NCBI GenBank assembly: GCA_903879715.1
Contig: CAIRMR010000077.1
Span: forward strand, 27,239 to 91,238
DNA length: 64,000 nucleotides
Source of the DNA: an uncultured Bacteroidales bacterium
Lineage (GTDB): Bacteria; Bacteroidota; Bacteroidia; Bacteroidales; UBA4417
Reading direction: 5' to 3'
Shown: piece after piece, positions 55,205 through 63,875 of the stretch
Numbering within the stretch: position 1 is the first letter of the stretch
How the letters are laid out: each line of letters starts with the position of its first letter
Made by a program: the position numbers and the translations under genes
The notes under the pieces: generated by a model
The model's database searches: none
What the model was told of the DNA's origin: nothing
What the model saw: only the letters and a program-made list of their open reading frames with translations

Positions 55205-55444
55205 ATGAAAAACCTTATCATAATTATTATAACATTGATTCCTTTTATTTGCGGTTGTAAAAAAGAAAATGAAAAAGTTCCGATTTTATCAGATAGGCGG
55301 ATAAGAGAAATTGCGTGGAATTCATTAAGCGATTATGACAAGTCAACTGTGATTGTTAAGTGGCTACAGGCACCTTTAGGCAAATCAAAATTTGATGGAA
55401 TTCGTGCTTACTATGGAGAATTACAATTTCCAGGCAAAGGGTAA
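55205..55444 (+). CDS. Short lipoprotein, possibly truncated
   Basis: The 79 residues have a lipobox (FICGCKK, Cys about 18). A short domain follows, with REIAWNSLSDYDKSTVIVKWLQAPLG, a pattern seen in Bacteroidota lipoproteins with a longer C-terminal beta domain. Here the frame stops at 55444, just where that domain would begin. The next stretch, in another frame, looks like the end of an outer-membrane barrel. The gene may therefore be a truncation or fusion remnant. Confidence 0.5.
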   Translation: MKNLIIIIITLIPFICGCKKENEKVPILSDRRIREIAWNSLSDYDKSTVIVKWLQAPLGKSKFDGIRAYYGELQFPGKG

Positions 55445-55616
55445 TGTGGTACCATTTAATAATCCTGTAATTTCCATAGGACTTGAAAAGCAATGGAAAT
55501 CATGGACTTTCCAACTACAAGCCTTTATAAAGCCCAGACTGAAAGAGGTTTTTTACAAGCCAAAAGAACTGGAATTTGGTGTTGGAGTCGGGATAAAACA
55601 CAAGTTTTGGAAGTGA
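55392..55616 (+). pseudogene. Remnant of an outer-membrane beta-barrel C-terminus
   Basis: This frame overlaps the previous ORF and starts at a TTG (ATG at 55395). The part that looks coding is the end: VISIGLEKQWKSWTFQLQAF and EFGVGVGIKHKFWK, alternating amphipathic strands ending near the terminus like a beta-barrel. No signal peptide or leading strands are present. It could be the tail of a deleted or frameshifted gene joined to the short lipoprotein. Coding today is doubtful. Confidence 0.4.
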
Positions 55617-55725
55617 AATAGATAAATTTACGTACCTGATCTCTGATTTGAATTCGCATATTGCCTTTTCAAATTTTCAAAAAAACTTTTTTTAGTTTAG
55701 TAAGGGAAATTATCGGGTAGTCTAA

Positions 55726-56586
55726 CTATATTTTTATCTTTTCGAATCCTTGCCCATAAACACCCATCACGTTGTTTACCGACATAAAAGCGCTCTGGTC
55801 AACCTCTTTAATAATACGGAAAATCTGGCTGGCTTCAGGTTTCTTTACCATTACAAGCAAGACCTTGGTTTGCTCTCCTGAATACCATCCCTTGCCATCA
55901 ATAATTGTAATTCCGCGGCCTACTTCTTTCCCGATACGGTCAGCAATTTCATCGTATTTTTTCGAAAAGATAAATATCTGTACCGATTGTTTCGACCCGG
56001 TAAAGAGCAAGTCTATGGTGTAAGATGCAATACCCATAGTCACATAGCCATAAACTATTTTTTCAATCGACTGGAATAAGAGGTAGGAGGATGCAATAAT
56101 GAAAACGTCAAGATACAGTATGATACGGCCAGGGCTGATATTCTTATACTTGTTAATGATCATGGCTATAATATCGGTTCCGCCGGTGCTGCCGCCCTGA
56201 GTGAATACAATACCTACACCTGCTCCGCCTAAAATCCCGCCTAGTACTGTCGACAGGAAATCATCGTTGATAATTGGTTCGGTTATAAATTGCTGTAACA
56301 GCGAAAACAGCACCGAAAGTACCACAACGCTGAATATGGTTTTTACGCCAAAACTCCTTCCCAGGATCTTAATGGCAAACACTATAAGTACCGCATTAAT
56401 AATGAGGTAACTTATGCCCAGAGGGAAACCTGTCCCGAAAAATATAAGAGTTGAAACACCTGTAATGCCGCCGCCCGTAATTTTTGCCGGGATCAGAAAA
56501 GCGGTCCAGCCGAGCGCAGTCAGAAATAGTCCGAATGTCATTATCAAATGCGAGCGGATAAGTCCGGCAGTAATTTTAATTTTCAT
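55726..56586 (-). CDS. YitT family membrane protein (DUF161 and DUF2179)
   Basis: This 286-residue inner-membrane protein has five to six helices in the N-terminal part (DUF161), containing the signature stretches KITGGGITGVSTLIFF and GGSTGGTDIIAMIINKY. A soluble DUF2179 domain lies at about 205-280 (SVQIFIFSKKYDEIADRIGKEVGRGITII, DQSAFMSVNNVMGVYGQGF). Substrate and function of the family are unknown; transport is often proposed. It lies downstream of the five-gene operon on the same strand but with 60 bp between, so it may be separate. Confidence 0.93.
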   Translation of the reverse strand: MKIKITAGLIRSHLIMTFGLFLTALGWTAFLIPAKITGGGITGVSTLIFFGTGFPLGISYLIINAVLIVFAIKILGRSFGVKTIFSVVVLSVLFSLLQQFITEPIINDDFLSTVLGGILGGAGVGIVFTQGGSTGGTDIIAMIINKYKNISPGRIILYLDVFIIASSYLLFQSIEKIVYGYVTMGIASYTIDLLFTGSKQSVQIFIFSKKYDEIADRIGKEVGRGITIIDGKGWYSGEQTKVLLVMVKKPEASQIFRIIKEVDQSAFMSVNNVMGVYGQGFEKIKI

Positions 56587-56647
56587 GTTTTTCTAACTTC
56601 TTTAATGGGTAGTTACAGGAATTTTTTAATGTATACAAAAAGTATAA

Positions 56648-57532
56648 CTAAGTATTCCTGATCAAAGCTTTTTCAGTATAAATGGTTTTGTTTTCCTTTG
56701 ATAATTCTATGATTGAATAAAACAGTTCCTCCGGGTGCGCTATAAAAAACCGGTTTCCTTTAACTGTGATATTCCTGCAAATGGATTTCTTAATGTTTTT
56801 TTTCAGAAACCCATTGATATTATTATTTTTGATTTGCGGATGAGCTGCCAGCGTTTTTACGATCTCAAACGTACCATCTTCTTTCTTAATCTTTGCTTCG
56901 AATACTTGATCCAGCCTGGTTTTTATAGGAAATTTCTGTTTCATTACATCTTCCGGACAGTGCACGAACGACATAAAATTCGCGTTCACACCAATTCCGG
57001 CTATAATGCCGCCCATTTGCATTGCCAGGTAATACGGACTTTTTTCGCCACAAGGATAAATATCTGTATGATGTGATCCGGTAATAGCTTCTGCATTTTT
57101 ACCAATAGCGACAATACTGTTGATCGGGTGAAGGCTGCGTTTTGCACCCGGATAGCGTCTTGCCATTTCCGACAACATTCCCAAAGCCGAAGCTGAACGG
57201 CGAACATCAAAAACCTTTCCTGACTTCAGGTATTCCTCGGCCCGGTATGTAAAATGCCAGCATGGAAAAACAAGAGTGCCTGCTACACCCACAGTTTCGA
57301 GTAAGATTTCGAGCAACCTGAGCGCATCGAATTTGATATTCAGATTATCAACTGAGCTGTGGATGAAGACAATAGAACCCTTCGAAATATTCAATTCTTC
57401 GGTTAATATTCGGCTGAATTTCTGTTCGCTGAGAGGCGCATACCAGGTTTCCAGAATTGTACGGTAAATTCCCCTGAGACGTATAAAAACCTCCTGTGGA
57501 AATAATCGGAATATGATACGGCTGATGAACAT
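56648..57532 (-). CDS. AAC(3)-family acyltransferase, last gene of the carrier-protein operon
   Basis: These enzymes transfer an acyl group from CoA (or a carrier) to an amine; aminoglycoside resistance is one role, but many members modify natural products or sugars. From the ATG at 57532 the protein has 294 residues, with IVFIHSSVDNLN, GTLVFPCWHFTY, SLHPINSIVAIG, the Asp/Glu-rich CGEKSPYYLAMQMGG and GIGVNANFMSFVHCPED. The track's longer start (57601) would overlap the upstream gene by 68 bp. The ATG at 57532 lies one base after that stop, as expected for coupled genes. Its company with an adenylation enzyme and acyl carrier protein argues for a biosynthetic role, not drug resistance. Confidence 0.85.
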   Translation of the reverse strand: MFISRIIFRLFPQEVFIRLRGIYRTILETWYAPLSEQKFSRILTEELNISKGSIVFIHSSVDNLNIKFDALRLLEILLETVGVAGTLVFPCWHFTYRAEEYLKSGKVFDVRRSASALGMLSEMARRYPGAKRSLHPINSIVAIGKNAEAITGSHHTDIYPCGEKSPYYLAMQMGGIIAGIGVNANFMSFVHCPEDVMKQKFPIKTRLDQVFEAKIKKEDGTFEIVKTLAAHPQIKNNNINGFLKKNIKKSICRNITVKGNRFFIAHPEELFYSIIELSKENKTIYTEKALIRNT

Positions 57533-57533
57533 G

Positions 57534-58583
57534 CTAATCGGTCTGGTTCTGTTGATATAAATGCTCGAAAGTTGTAAATTCAATGTCAGGGTATTTTTCA
57601 CGCGCCATTTGAATAAACTGCTCCATCAACGTGAATGAATAATCACCCATAGTTTTTGGATGAGAGCAGGTAGCCAGGTTGAGTGTTTCAAAATGCCTGA
57701 ACTTCTGAACATTGTAATCCAGTATCCGCATCAGGTATTTCGCCGAAAGGGTATGGTTATCGAATGTTAGCATACGAGAAGAAAACAGCATCCGCAGTTG
57801 CTCCATCCGGCTTCCAGGATTTCCTTCATGTATCATTGTTCCGTGACTTTCCGGTGCCCTGTAAGCAAAGTGCTTTAATTTAAAGCGCGTCGGTATTTCG
57901 AAAGGCGTTTTGGGAATGGCGGCTACCGGTATTTCTAAAATACCTGAGCCGGCTGACCTTCTGAAATCGCCGTCGTTCCCGATATACCAGTTAGGCATTG
58001 GCGGCACTTTCCTGAAATCAATCAGGGATAATGAGGATACAAAATAATATTTCAGAACAACAGAGCTGTCGTACCGGATTCCGTTTTTAGCCAGTTCATT
58101 GAAAATTTCTTCCGATCCGGGTTCTATATTATAACCTCCGGCCCTGAAAGCAAGTACGTTGTAATCACTTTTAGCTTTCCGGCAAACTTCCTCAAGTAAT
58201 GTTGTACCCATTTTCACAATACCACCAATGCTTTGCTCAATATTGTTTTCGAAATTTGTCAGGCTATAATCTCCCGAAGGAATCACAACTCCATTTACGT
58301 AGCCGGAAGTCAGCCAATGAGGATGCAGATGAAGTTGTACATCATGTCCAAGCCCAACGGCTTTTTGTAATTGATTAGTATATGGCTTATAAAAACCCTC
58401 GTTATCCCATTCTTTATAACGTATGGCGCTAAGAACATCGGTAAATAAAGTAACAGGGACATCGTTTCTACTGGCTGATTCAAAAAGTCGTTCGGTAGGA
58501 TCGAAAAGTGCTTTCTTGTAAGTTGTTTTCAGGCTGCCCAAAGGTAACTCATGATCGAAAGTCAGTAACAGCCTTATTTTCAT
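57534..58583 (-). CDS. NodB-like polysaccharide deacetylase-family protein
   Basis: The 349 residues lack a signal peptide, so this enzyme is cytoplasmic. The fold motifs are TFDHELPLG (first Asp at about 9, with His in place of the second Asp), DVQLHLHPHWL (metal His pair) and AFRAGGYNIEPGSEEIF. LEIPVAAIPKTPFEIPT and NLATCSHPKTMGDYSF follow near the C-terminus. The replacement of the usual DD pair by DH suggests an altered metal site, as in some members of this superfamily in glycan clusters. It lies 8 bp after the acyl carrier protein gene and one base before the AAC(3) gene. Confidence 0.85.
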   Translation of the reverse strand: MKIRLLLTFDHELPLGSLKTTYKKALFDPTERLFESASRNDVPVTLFTDVLSAIRYKEWDNEGFYKPYTNQLQKAVGLGHDVQLHLHPHWLTSGYVNGVVIPSGDYSLTNFENNIEQSIGGIVKMGTTLLEEVCRKAKSDYNVLAFRAGGYNIEPGSEEIFNELAKNGIRYDSSVVLKYYFVSSLSLIDFRKVPPMPNWYIGNDGDFRRSAGSGILEIPVAAIPKTPFEIPTRFKLKHFAYRAPESHGTMIHEGNPGSRMEQLRMLFSSRMLTFDNHTLSAKYLMRILDYNVQKFRHFETLNLATCSHPKTMGDYSFTLMEQFIQMAREKYPDIEFTTFEHLYQQNQTD

Positions 58584-58591
58584 TTGCGTCC

Positions 58592-58828
58592 TTAAAATTG
58601 TTTGCTTTCGATAAGTGAAACCAGGTCGGCAATGTTTTTTATTGAAGCCAGTTCCTTGAAGTCGAAATCAATATCCAGTTTTTCTTCGATAGCAGTTATT
58701 AATTCAGGATGTGTAAGGGAATCCCAGCCATTTAATGTGTCAGGCGAATCGGCCAACGTAAGTTTAAGCCCGGGCCTTTTAAGTAAAGCAGCAAAAATCT
58801 CAGTTATTGTATCAACGGTTGTTTGCAT
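58592..58828 (-). CDS. Acyl carrier protein
   Basis: The 78-residue protein is a four-helix carrier with the phosphopantetheine-attachment motif GWDSLTHPELI, Ser at about 36. The helix that follows (AIEEKLDIDFDFKELASIKNIADLVSLIE) is typical of stand-alone ACP/PCP proteins rather than fatty-acid AcpP. It abuts the GNAT stop codon without a gap, and the adenylation gene leads the same operon. This arrangement recalls DltA/DltC, with the carrier holding an activated amino or fatty acid. Confidence 0.93.
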   Translation of the reverse strand: MQTTVDTITEIFAALLKRPGLKLTLADSPDTLNGWDSLTHPELITAIEEKLDIDFDFKELASIKNIADLVSLIESKQF

Positions 58829-59497
58829 TTATCTCAATTTTATTTCCATCAATACCCGGGTATTTCCCGAATAAAAATTCAAAATCGTAGGATTCAACGA
58901 AGTCTTTTCTTCAATGCTTTCAAATCCATATTTCTGATGTGCCCGTAAAGATACTGAATTCTGCTTTATCAGCTGGACATGGGCGGCTTTCACCTCGGGA
59001 TGTTTCTTTGTCAGATCACTTAGTAAGGCCTTTACCAGCATGCTGCCAATATTATGACCGCGAAATTGCTCAACGATATAAATAGATTCAAATTGTATCG
59101 TTCCGGCTTTTCGTCTGATCGAAATTTCATCAACGATTGGTGCCGATAATTTGTAGTTAATAATATTTTCCTTTTTCAGAAATGTCTTTAACGCACTGAT
59201 TTTCAATATGCCTGAAGCAATTCCGTTTTCACTTTCAAGCCAGGCTCCGTAAGCCCCTGCTTGAGCTCCATTAACTTCGGCGATTTTAAAATTAGCCAGG
59301 CTAAACTCAAAATTACCAATTTTCTCTTCAAGTATTTTTCTTAATACGGTTCTGAATTCTGACTCATTGATACCGAATAGTTTACAATAACTTATTGAAT
59401 TCCCCTTGCCTTTTTCAGCTTGTACAATAGTTTCGATTATAAACTCAATATCTGAGTCTGCCGCATTCCTGATCTGGATTCCTGGCTGCATTTCCAT
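58829..59497 (-). CDS. GNAT-family N-acyltransferase
   Basis: The 222 residues have the GNAT core: strand-helix opening IQIRNAADSDIEFIIETIVQ, and the acyl-CoA/pantetheine-binding motif A VEQFRGHNIGSMLVKALL (consensus R/Q-x-x-G-x-G/A, here RGHNIG). AHVQLIKQNSVSLRAHQKYGFES is motif B with the conserved Tyr. The start shares one base with the adenylation gene stop (TGATG), so translation is coupled. In context, the acyl donor could be carrier-bound rather than free CoA. Confidence 0.9.
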   Translation of the reverse strand: MEMQPGIQIRNAADSDIEFIIETIVQAEKGKGNSISYCKLFGINESEFRTVLRKILEEKIGNFEFSLANFKIAEVNGAQAGAYGAWLESENGIASGILKISALKTFLKKENIINYKLSAPIVDEISIRRKAGTIQFESIYIVEQFRGHNIGSMLVKALLSDLTKKHPEVKAAHVQLIKQNSVSLRAHQKYGFESIEEKTSLNPTILNFYSGNTRVLMEIKLR

Positions 59498-60993
59498 CAG
59501 TTAATTTTTATGATCTGATCCGTTAATTCCCTTTTGTCGATCTTTCCGTTCAGGTTATATGGAATGTTTTTTACAGGATAGATGTTTCCGGGAAGCATAT
59601 AGTCTGGTATCTTCTTTGAAAGAAATTCAACAATTTCGTCTTTATTTAATTCAGCTTTTGAAGTATAAACCAGGTTAAGCACCTGCTGGCCATTTTTATT
59701 ATTTGAAGTAACAATCACTACTGCTTCATCAATTCCGGGAAAATTTTGTGCGTGAAATTCCAGTTCATTGATTTCAACACGGTAACCGTTAATCTTTACC
59801 TGGCTGTCATTCCTTCCACTGAAAAAATAATCACCATCTTTATCTATCCGGCAAAGATCGCCTGAACGATAAAATACTTGCTTTTCAATAGCAAAGAATG
59901 CTGTTTCATTCTTCCCGGGATCATCGATGTATCCAGATGTTAGTTGCGAGCCGCTGATACAGAGTTCTGCATTCGTTTCAAGTGCTCTGACAGGTAAATT
60001 TCCTTCGAAGAGTCCAAATTCAGTATCTTTAAAAGGTTTGCCAATGCAGGCTATGCCATGATATTCTTTAAATGTATTCTGGTGACAAATATATGAAGTG
60101 CAAAATATGGTGGCCTCTGTCGGGCCATAAACATTATATGTAACAGCATACGGTACGCTTTTTTGCCATTCCTTAACCAAATCAGATTTTAATGCTTCGC
60201 CGCAAAACAACCAATGTTTAATTGAAGGAAGTGTGATTTTTTTAAAAAATGGTTTCAGGTAACCCACAAATGATGGAACACTTAAAACATGGGTTATGCT
60301 TTGTTCTTCAATCAACTGTATCGCGGCCATCTGCTTAAAAGGAGTTTTCGGCAGCGTAAAAACCGATGCGCCATAAAACAAAGGAACCAGGTACGAAAAT
60401 ACCGAAAGGTCAAATGTAAGTTCAAATACCTGCAGAAACCTGGATTGTTCATTAATATCCAGATTCATACGGTTAACATTATCAACAAATGCCATTAAGT
60501 TATCCATGCTGATTGGAACACCTTTTGGTATGCCAGTGCTGCCGGAGGTGAAAAGTATATAAGCCGGATTATCAGTTTGAGTTACTTTTAACTCTGATAT
60601 GTCTTTTTCTCCTTTTTCAGCCTGAAAAAACAGGTGATTATTTGTCGCGCGGAACTCGTCACTAAGACCTGAAAAATCGGAGCAAAATATGGAACTTACT
60701 TTTGAAAGCCGGATAATATGCGTGTTTCGCTCATCCGGGTGGGTTGGTTCAATTGGAATATATGTAATACCCGATAGTAAAGCGGCCAGTATGGTAGAAT
60801 ACGTTTCAAAATCCTGGTTGGCAATTATACCTATTGCGTTTAATCCGCTATTGTTTTGAAGGAGTGAAGATTGAATCCTGGCTACACTCTGTATCAATTG
60901 AAAATAAGTATAATTTTTCCCATCGATATTAAACGCAATACTATCTGGGTAAGTCTTAATGGATTTATAAAGGATTTGTGAAAGGCTTGTCAT
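59497..60993 (-). CDS. AMP-forming adenylation enzyme (DltA/NRPS A-domain-like)
   Basis: This enzyme activates an acid as acyl-AMP and loads it onto the carrier protein encoded two genes later. The 498 residues show the core motifs: LFTSGSTGIPKGVPIS (A3) at about 150, YNVYGPTEATIF (A5), YRSGDLCRIDKDGDYFFSGR (A7/A8), VKINGYRVEINELE and NLNGKIDKREL (A10). The absence of a condensation or carrier domain makes it a stand-alone loader like DltA. Its specificity pocket cannot be read reliably by eye. It is the first gene of a five-gene operon with a good promoter about 110 bp upstream. Confidence 0.92.
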   Translation of the reverse strand: MTSLSQILYKSIKTYPDSIAFNIDGKNYTYFQLIQSVARIQSSLLQNNSGLNAIGIIANQDFETYSTILAALLSGITYIPIEPTHPDERNTHIIRLSKVSSIFCSDFSGLSDEFRATNNHLFFQAEKGEKDISELKVTQTDNPAYILFTSGSTGIPKGVPISMDNLMAFVDNVNRMNLDINEQSRFLQVFELTFDLSVFSYLVPLFYGASVFTLPKTPFKQMAAIQLIEEQSITHVLSVPSFVGYLKPFFKKITLPSIKHWLFCGEALKSDLVKEWQKSVPYAVTYNVYGPTEATIFCTSYICHQNTFKEYHGIACIGKPFKDTEFGLFEGNLPVRALETNAELCISGSQLTSGYIDDPGKNETAFFAIEKQVFYRSGDLCRIDKDGDYFFSGRNDSQVKINGYRVEINELEFHAQNFPGIDEAVVIVTSNNKNGQQVLNLVYTSKAELNKDEIVEFLSKKIPDYMLPGNIYPVKNIPYNLNGKIDKRELTDQIIKIN

Positions 60994-61372
60994 TACGTTT
61001 TTAAATTCGGATTTATTTCTGGTGTGTTACGGCCCCAATAACCATTTCGAATAGCATGTGTTAACTGTGACTAACAGGCCGAAACACTTTTGCTATTCTA
61101 TTTCAAAAATACTCATTTATACTGAAGTTGATGCAATATTGTTAATTCTTTATAGATCAAGCCTTGTATGAAGGTCGCCAATTTGAAAATAATCAGGTAA
61201 TTTAGCGAAACATAAATATCTGGTTCATTACTACTGATTTTATCAACTAATCAGAGGGAAAACATCCCTGCTCTTTTTTTTCCAATGAAGTTAGTTTGAG
61301 AATCCATAAATAATTAATTTTATCCCCCAATTGCTCTCCGAAAAAACACCTTAAGTTATTTATTCCTTTTTT
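60994..61372. other. Divergent intergenic region between adenylation operon and C25 peptidase gene
   Basis: These 379 AT-rich bp carry the minus-strand promoter described separately. No exact TAnnTTTG precedes the C25 peptidase gene, and I see no repeat or ORF. Confidence 0.45.
61104..61136 (-). promoter_or_regulatory. Bacteroidota-type promoter of the five-gene carrier-protein operon
   Basis: On the minus strand TTG (61136-61134), a 22-nt spacer and TATTTTTG (61111-61104) fit the consensus. The leader to the adenylation ATG is about 105 nt. Confidence 0.6.
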
Positions 61373-63718
61373 ATGAAATCCTTGACTTTTACAATTGGCC
61401 TGTTGTTCATGATTACATTAACTGCTATAGCAGGCAGGGTGGAACAGACCTATCATTTCAGAAACCCATCAGTATGGCAAACCGGCGAATATCAGCGGTT
61501 TGAACTTGAAAACACCATGCTCACTGCGTTGCCCGGCCAACCTGCTTTGCCTTACCAACAGGTCAAACTTATACTTCCGTTAGGGGAATCTGCCCTAAGT
61601 ATAGAAATCCTCTTTTCCGATCCGATAACGCTTCCCGGAAAGTTTACTATTTCCCCTCAGCAGCAAGTACGGCCTGTTTCAGCCGGAAGCTCCGGGATTT
61701 TTATAAAAGATGATGCAATTTATAATCGGAATGCTGCATTTCCGTCTAATCCCAAAGGGCAACTGCTCACAGCTTTTCTTAATGGACACTCGGTAGCGCT
61801 TTCTACTTTTACACCAGTCAGTTATAACCCGGTTACAGGGCAACTCAGCTATTTTACCTCAGCACATGTGATTGTGAACACCACTCCCGATTCCAAAGCT
61901 GCGATTGCATTGAATAACATGGCTTTTAAAAACAATGAAGTTCTAAAAATGGCGGATAATAAAGAAATGGAATCAGCTTACTCATTTAAACGGCTTGCTC
62001 CAACTATTCCTTATGATTTATTAATACTAAGCACAACCACGTTTAAAAACTCCTTTACTGCTATGCAGGCTAATTATCTCAAGGAGGGTATTTCTTCCAA
62101 AGTGGTTACTCTTGATAGTATTACATCTACTATGACGGGAGTGGATGTCCCCGAAAAAATCAGGAATTTTATTTACCAGGAATACCGAACCCACGGGATT
62201 CAATATGTATTGCTGGGTGGCGACGATGAACTGATCCCTCACCGTGGACTATATTGTTATGTACAATCCGGATCAGGATACTCCGATAGCAATATACCTT
62301 CCGATTTGTATTACTCAGCCCTTGATGGCAACTGGAATACTGATGGTGATGCGCTTTGGGGTGAGCCAGGGGAAGAAGATCTATTGCCGGATGTAGCTGT
62401 TGGCCGCATGCCATTCAGTGATGCCACTGAATTGGAGCAAATGCTGAATAAAAGTTTCAAATACCAGTTTACTCCGGTTGCAGGCGAATTTCGGAATATA
62501 CTGATGGCTGGTGAAAGCCTCTGGACAACAGAGCCTTACATCACATACGGTAGTGATTATCTTAACTTACTGATAGGAGAACATTCCGACAACGGATATG
62601 CAACTTCCGGTATACCTGCAGATTATGCCTTTGATGCCATGTATGATGAGGTTAAAACCTGGACAAAACAGGAATTGATGGATCATATGAACCAGGGACG
62701 TCCTATGCTGAATCATTCCGGCCACTCAAACCAAACCTATGTGATGCGCCTGTCTAACAGCGATATTACTAATGCTAATTTTTATGGATTGAATGGCGTC
62801 GATCATAACTTTACAATTGTTTATACCCATGGATGCGATTGTGGCGCTTTCGATTACAGCGATTGCATAGCCGAAGAAATGGTGACTATCAATAATTTTG
62901 CTGTTGCTTTTATTGGTAACTCGCGTTATGGTTGGTTCAACGAAGGGCAGACTGAAGGACCTTCAGCTCACTTACACCGTGAGTTTATGGATGCGTTGTA
63001 TGCCGACAGTCTCAACCGCATCGGTCGGGCACACATGGAATCGAAAATTGCATCTGCTGCCTGGGTTACCGCCCCTGGACAATGGGAACCCGGCGCGTTA
63101 CGCTGGTGTTTTTACGACTGTAATCTGCTAGGTGATCCTGCATTAGCTGTATTTACGGATAATCCAGTTTCTTTTGATACAGACTTTCCAGCTATAGTAA
63201 ATATGGGAATGGCTTCGATGAGCGTAAGTGTAAGCAGTTCTGGTGTGCCTGCTGTAGGACTGACTTGCGTTGTGATGAAAGATGGCATCATAATCGGGAA
63301 ATCTGTAACCGATAAGTCTGGAAGTTCTGTTATTTCTTTTAATGTAATGGTACAAGATCCTGGCGAAGCACAGCTCATTGTCTCGGGTTATAATTGTATT
63401 CCTGTTTCCTATAATCTTAATTTTGTTGACAATACGAATAATCCGAAATTAACTGAAAATCAATTGAACATGACTATCTATCCAAATCCGGCAAATGGAA
63501 AGATAGTTATTGGTGCCAGGTTGTCAACGAAAAGTGATTATGATTTAAAATTGTATGATAGTAAAGGCAAACTAGTTCTTACGAACATACATAATACTAC
63601 AAATAGTGAGTGTTTGATTAATGAAATAGTCGATGTTTCAGTATTGAAGCCAGGCTATTATACCTGTGAAATAAAAACTGATAAAAACAGAGTTGTAAAA
63701 TCTTTTGTTGTTTATTAG
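61373..63718 (+). CDS. Gingipain-like C25 family cysteine peptidase with T9SS sorting domain
   Basis: This secreted endopeptidase of the C25 family includes the gingipains and the T9SS sortase PorU. The 781 residues have a signal peptide (TLTAIAGR), a propeptide of about 190 residues and the C25 domain at about 210-560. That domain has the catalytic His near 447 (MLNHSGHSN) and Cys near 487 (YTHGCDCGAF). LLGGDDELIPHRG and DVAVGRMPFSDATELEQM are characteristic. An Ig-like domain and a T9SS sorting domain (MTIYPNPANGKIVIG to SFVVY) end it. Because it carries a sorting domain and is under 800 residues, I favour a cargo peptidase over PorU, which is usually longer. Confidence 0.93.
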   Translation: MKSLTFTIGLLFMITLTAIAGRVEQTYHFRNPSVWQTGEYQRFELENTMLTALPGQPALPYQQVKLILPLGESALSIEILFSDPITLPGKFTISPQQQVRPVSAGSSGIFIKDDAIYNRNAAFPSNPKGQLLTAFLNGHSVALSTFTPVSYNPVTGQLSYFTSAHVIVNTTPDSKAAIALNNMAFKNNEVLKMADNKEMESAYSFKRLAPTIPYDLLILSTTTFKNSFTAMQANYLKEGISSKVVTLDSITSTMTGVDVPEKIRNFIYQEYRTHGIQYVLLGGDDELIPHRGLYCYVQSGSGYSDSNIPSDLYYSALDGNWNTDGDALWGEPGEEDLLPDVAVGRMPFSDATELEQMLNKSFKYQFTPVAGEFRNILMAGESLWTTEPYITYGSDYLNLLIGEHSDNGYATSGIPADYAFDAMYDEVKTWTKQELMDHMNQGRPMLNHSGHSNQTYVMRLSNSDITNANFYGLNGVDHNFTIVYTHGCDCGAFDYSDCIAEEMVTINNFAVAFIGNSRYGWFNEGQTEGPSAHLHREFMDALYADSLNRIGRAHMESKIASAAWVTAPGQWEPGALRWCFYDCNLLGDPALAVFTDNPVSFDTDFPAIVNMGMASMSVSVSSSGVPAVGLTCVVMKDGIIIGKSVTDKSGSSVISFNVMVQDPGEAQLIVSGYNCIPVSYNLNFVDNTNNPKLTENQLNMTIYPNPANGKIVIGARLSTKSDYDLKLYDSKGKLVLTNIHNTTNSECLINEIVDVSVLKPGYYTCEIKTDKNRVVKSFVVY

Positions 63719-63824
63719 TTTAGCCGGCTGTTTTAATTATCCTACGGTTAAAAAGCAAAAGTTAGTATCAGCTTTTTTTAGATTCTTTATTCTTCGGTTT
63801 AGCTTCGTTCTCAATTGTATAAAC

Positions 63825-63861
63825 AAAAAAAGCTGTCATAATTAATATAACAGCTTTTTTT
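63825..63861 (+). terminator. Bidirectional terminator between convergent genes
   Basis: AAAAAAGCTGTYAT-type arms (63825 onward) pair with ATAACAGCTTTTTT over about 13 bp. T-runs lie on both strands, serving both the C25 gene and the agmatinase gene. Confidence 0.8.
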
Positions 63862-63875
63862 ATGCATGTTTTCAA

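Noticed and set aside
56648-57532. Aminoglycoside resistance gene
   Set aside because: The AAC(3) family is broad, and the operon with adenylation and carrier-protein genes indicates biosynthesis rather than resistance.
57533-57601. Longer start for the AAC(3)-like protein
   Set aside because: It would overlap the upstream gene by 68 bp, and the extra residues do not resemble the family; the ATG one base after the upstream stop is preferred.
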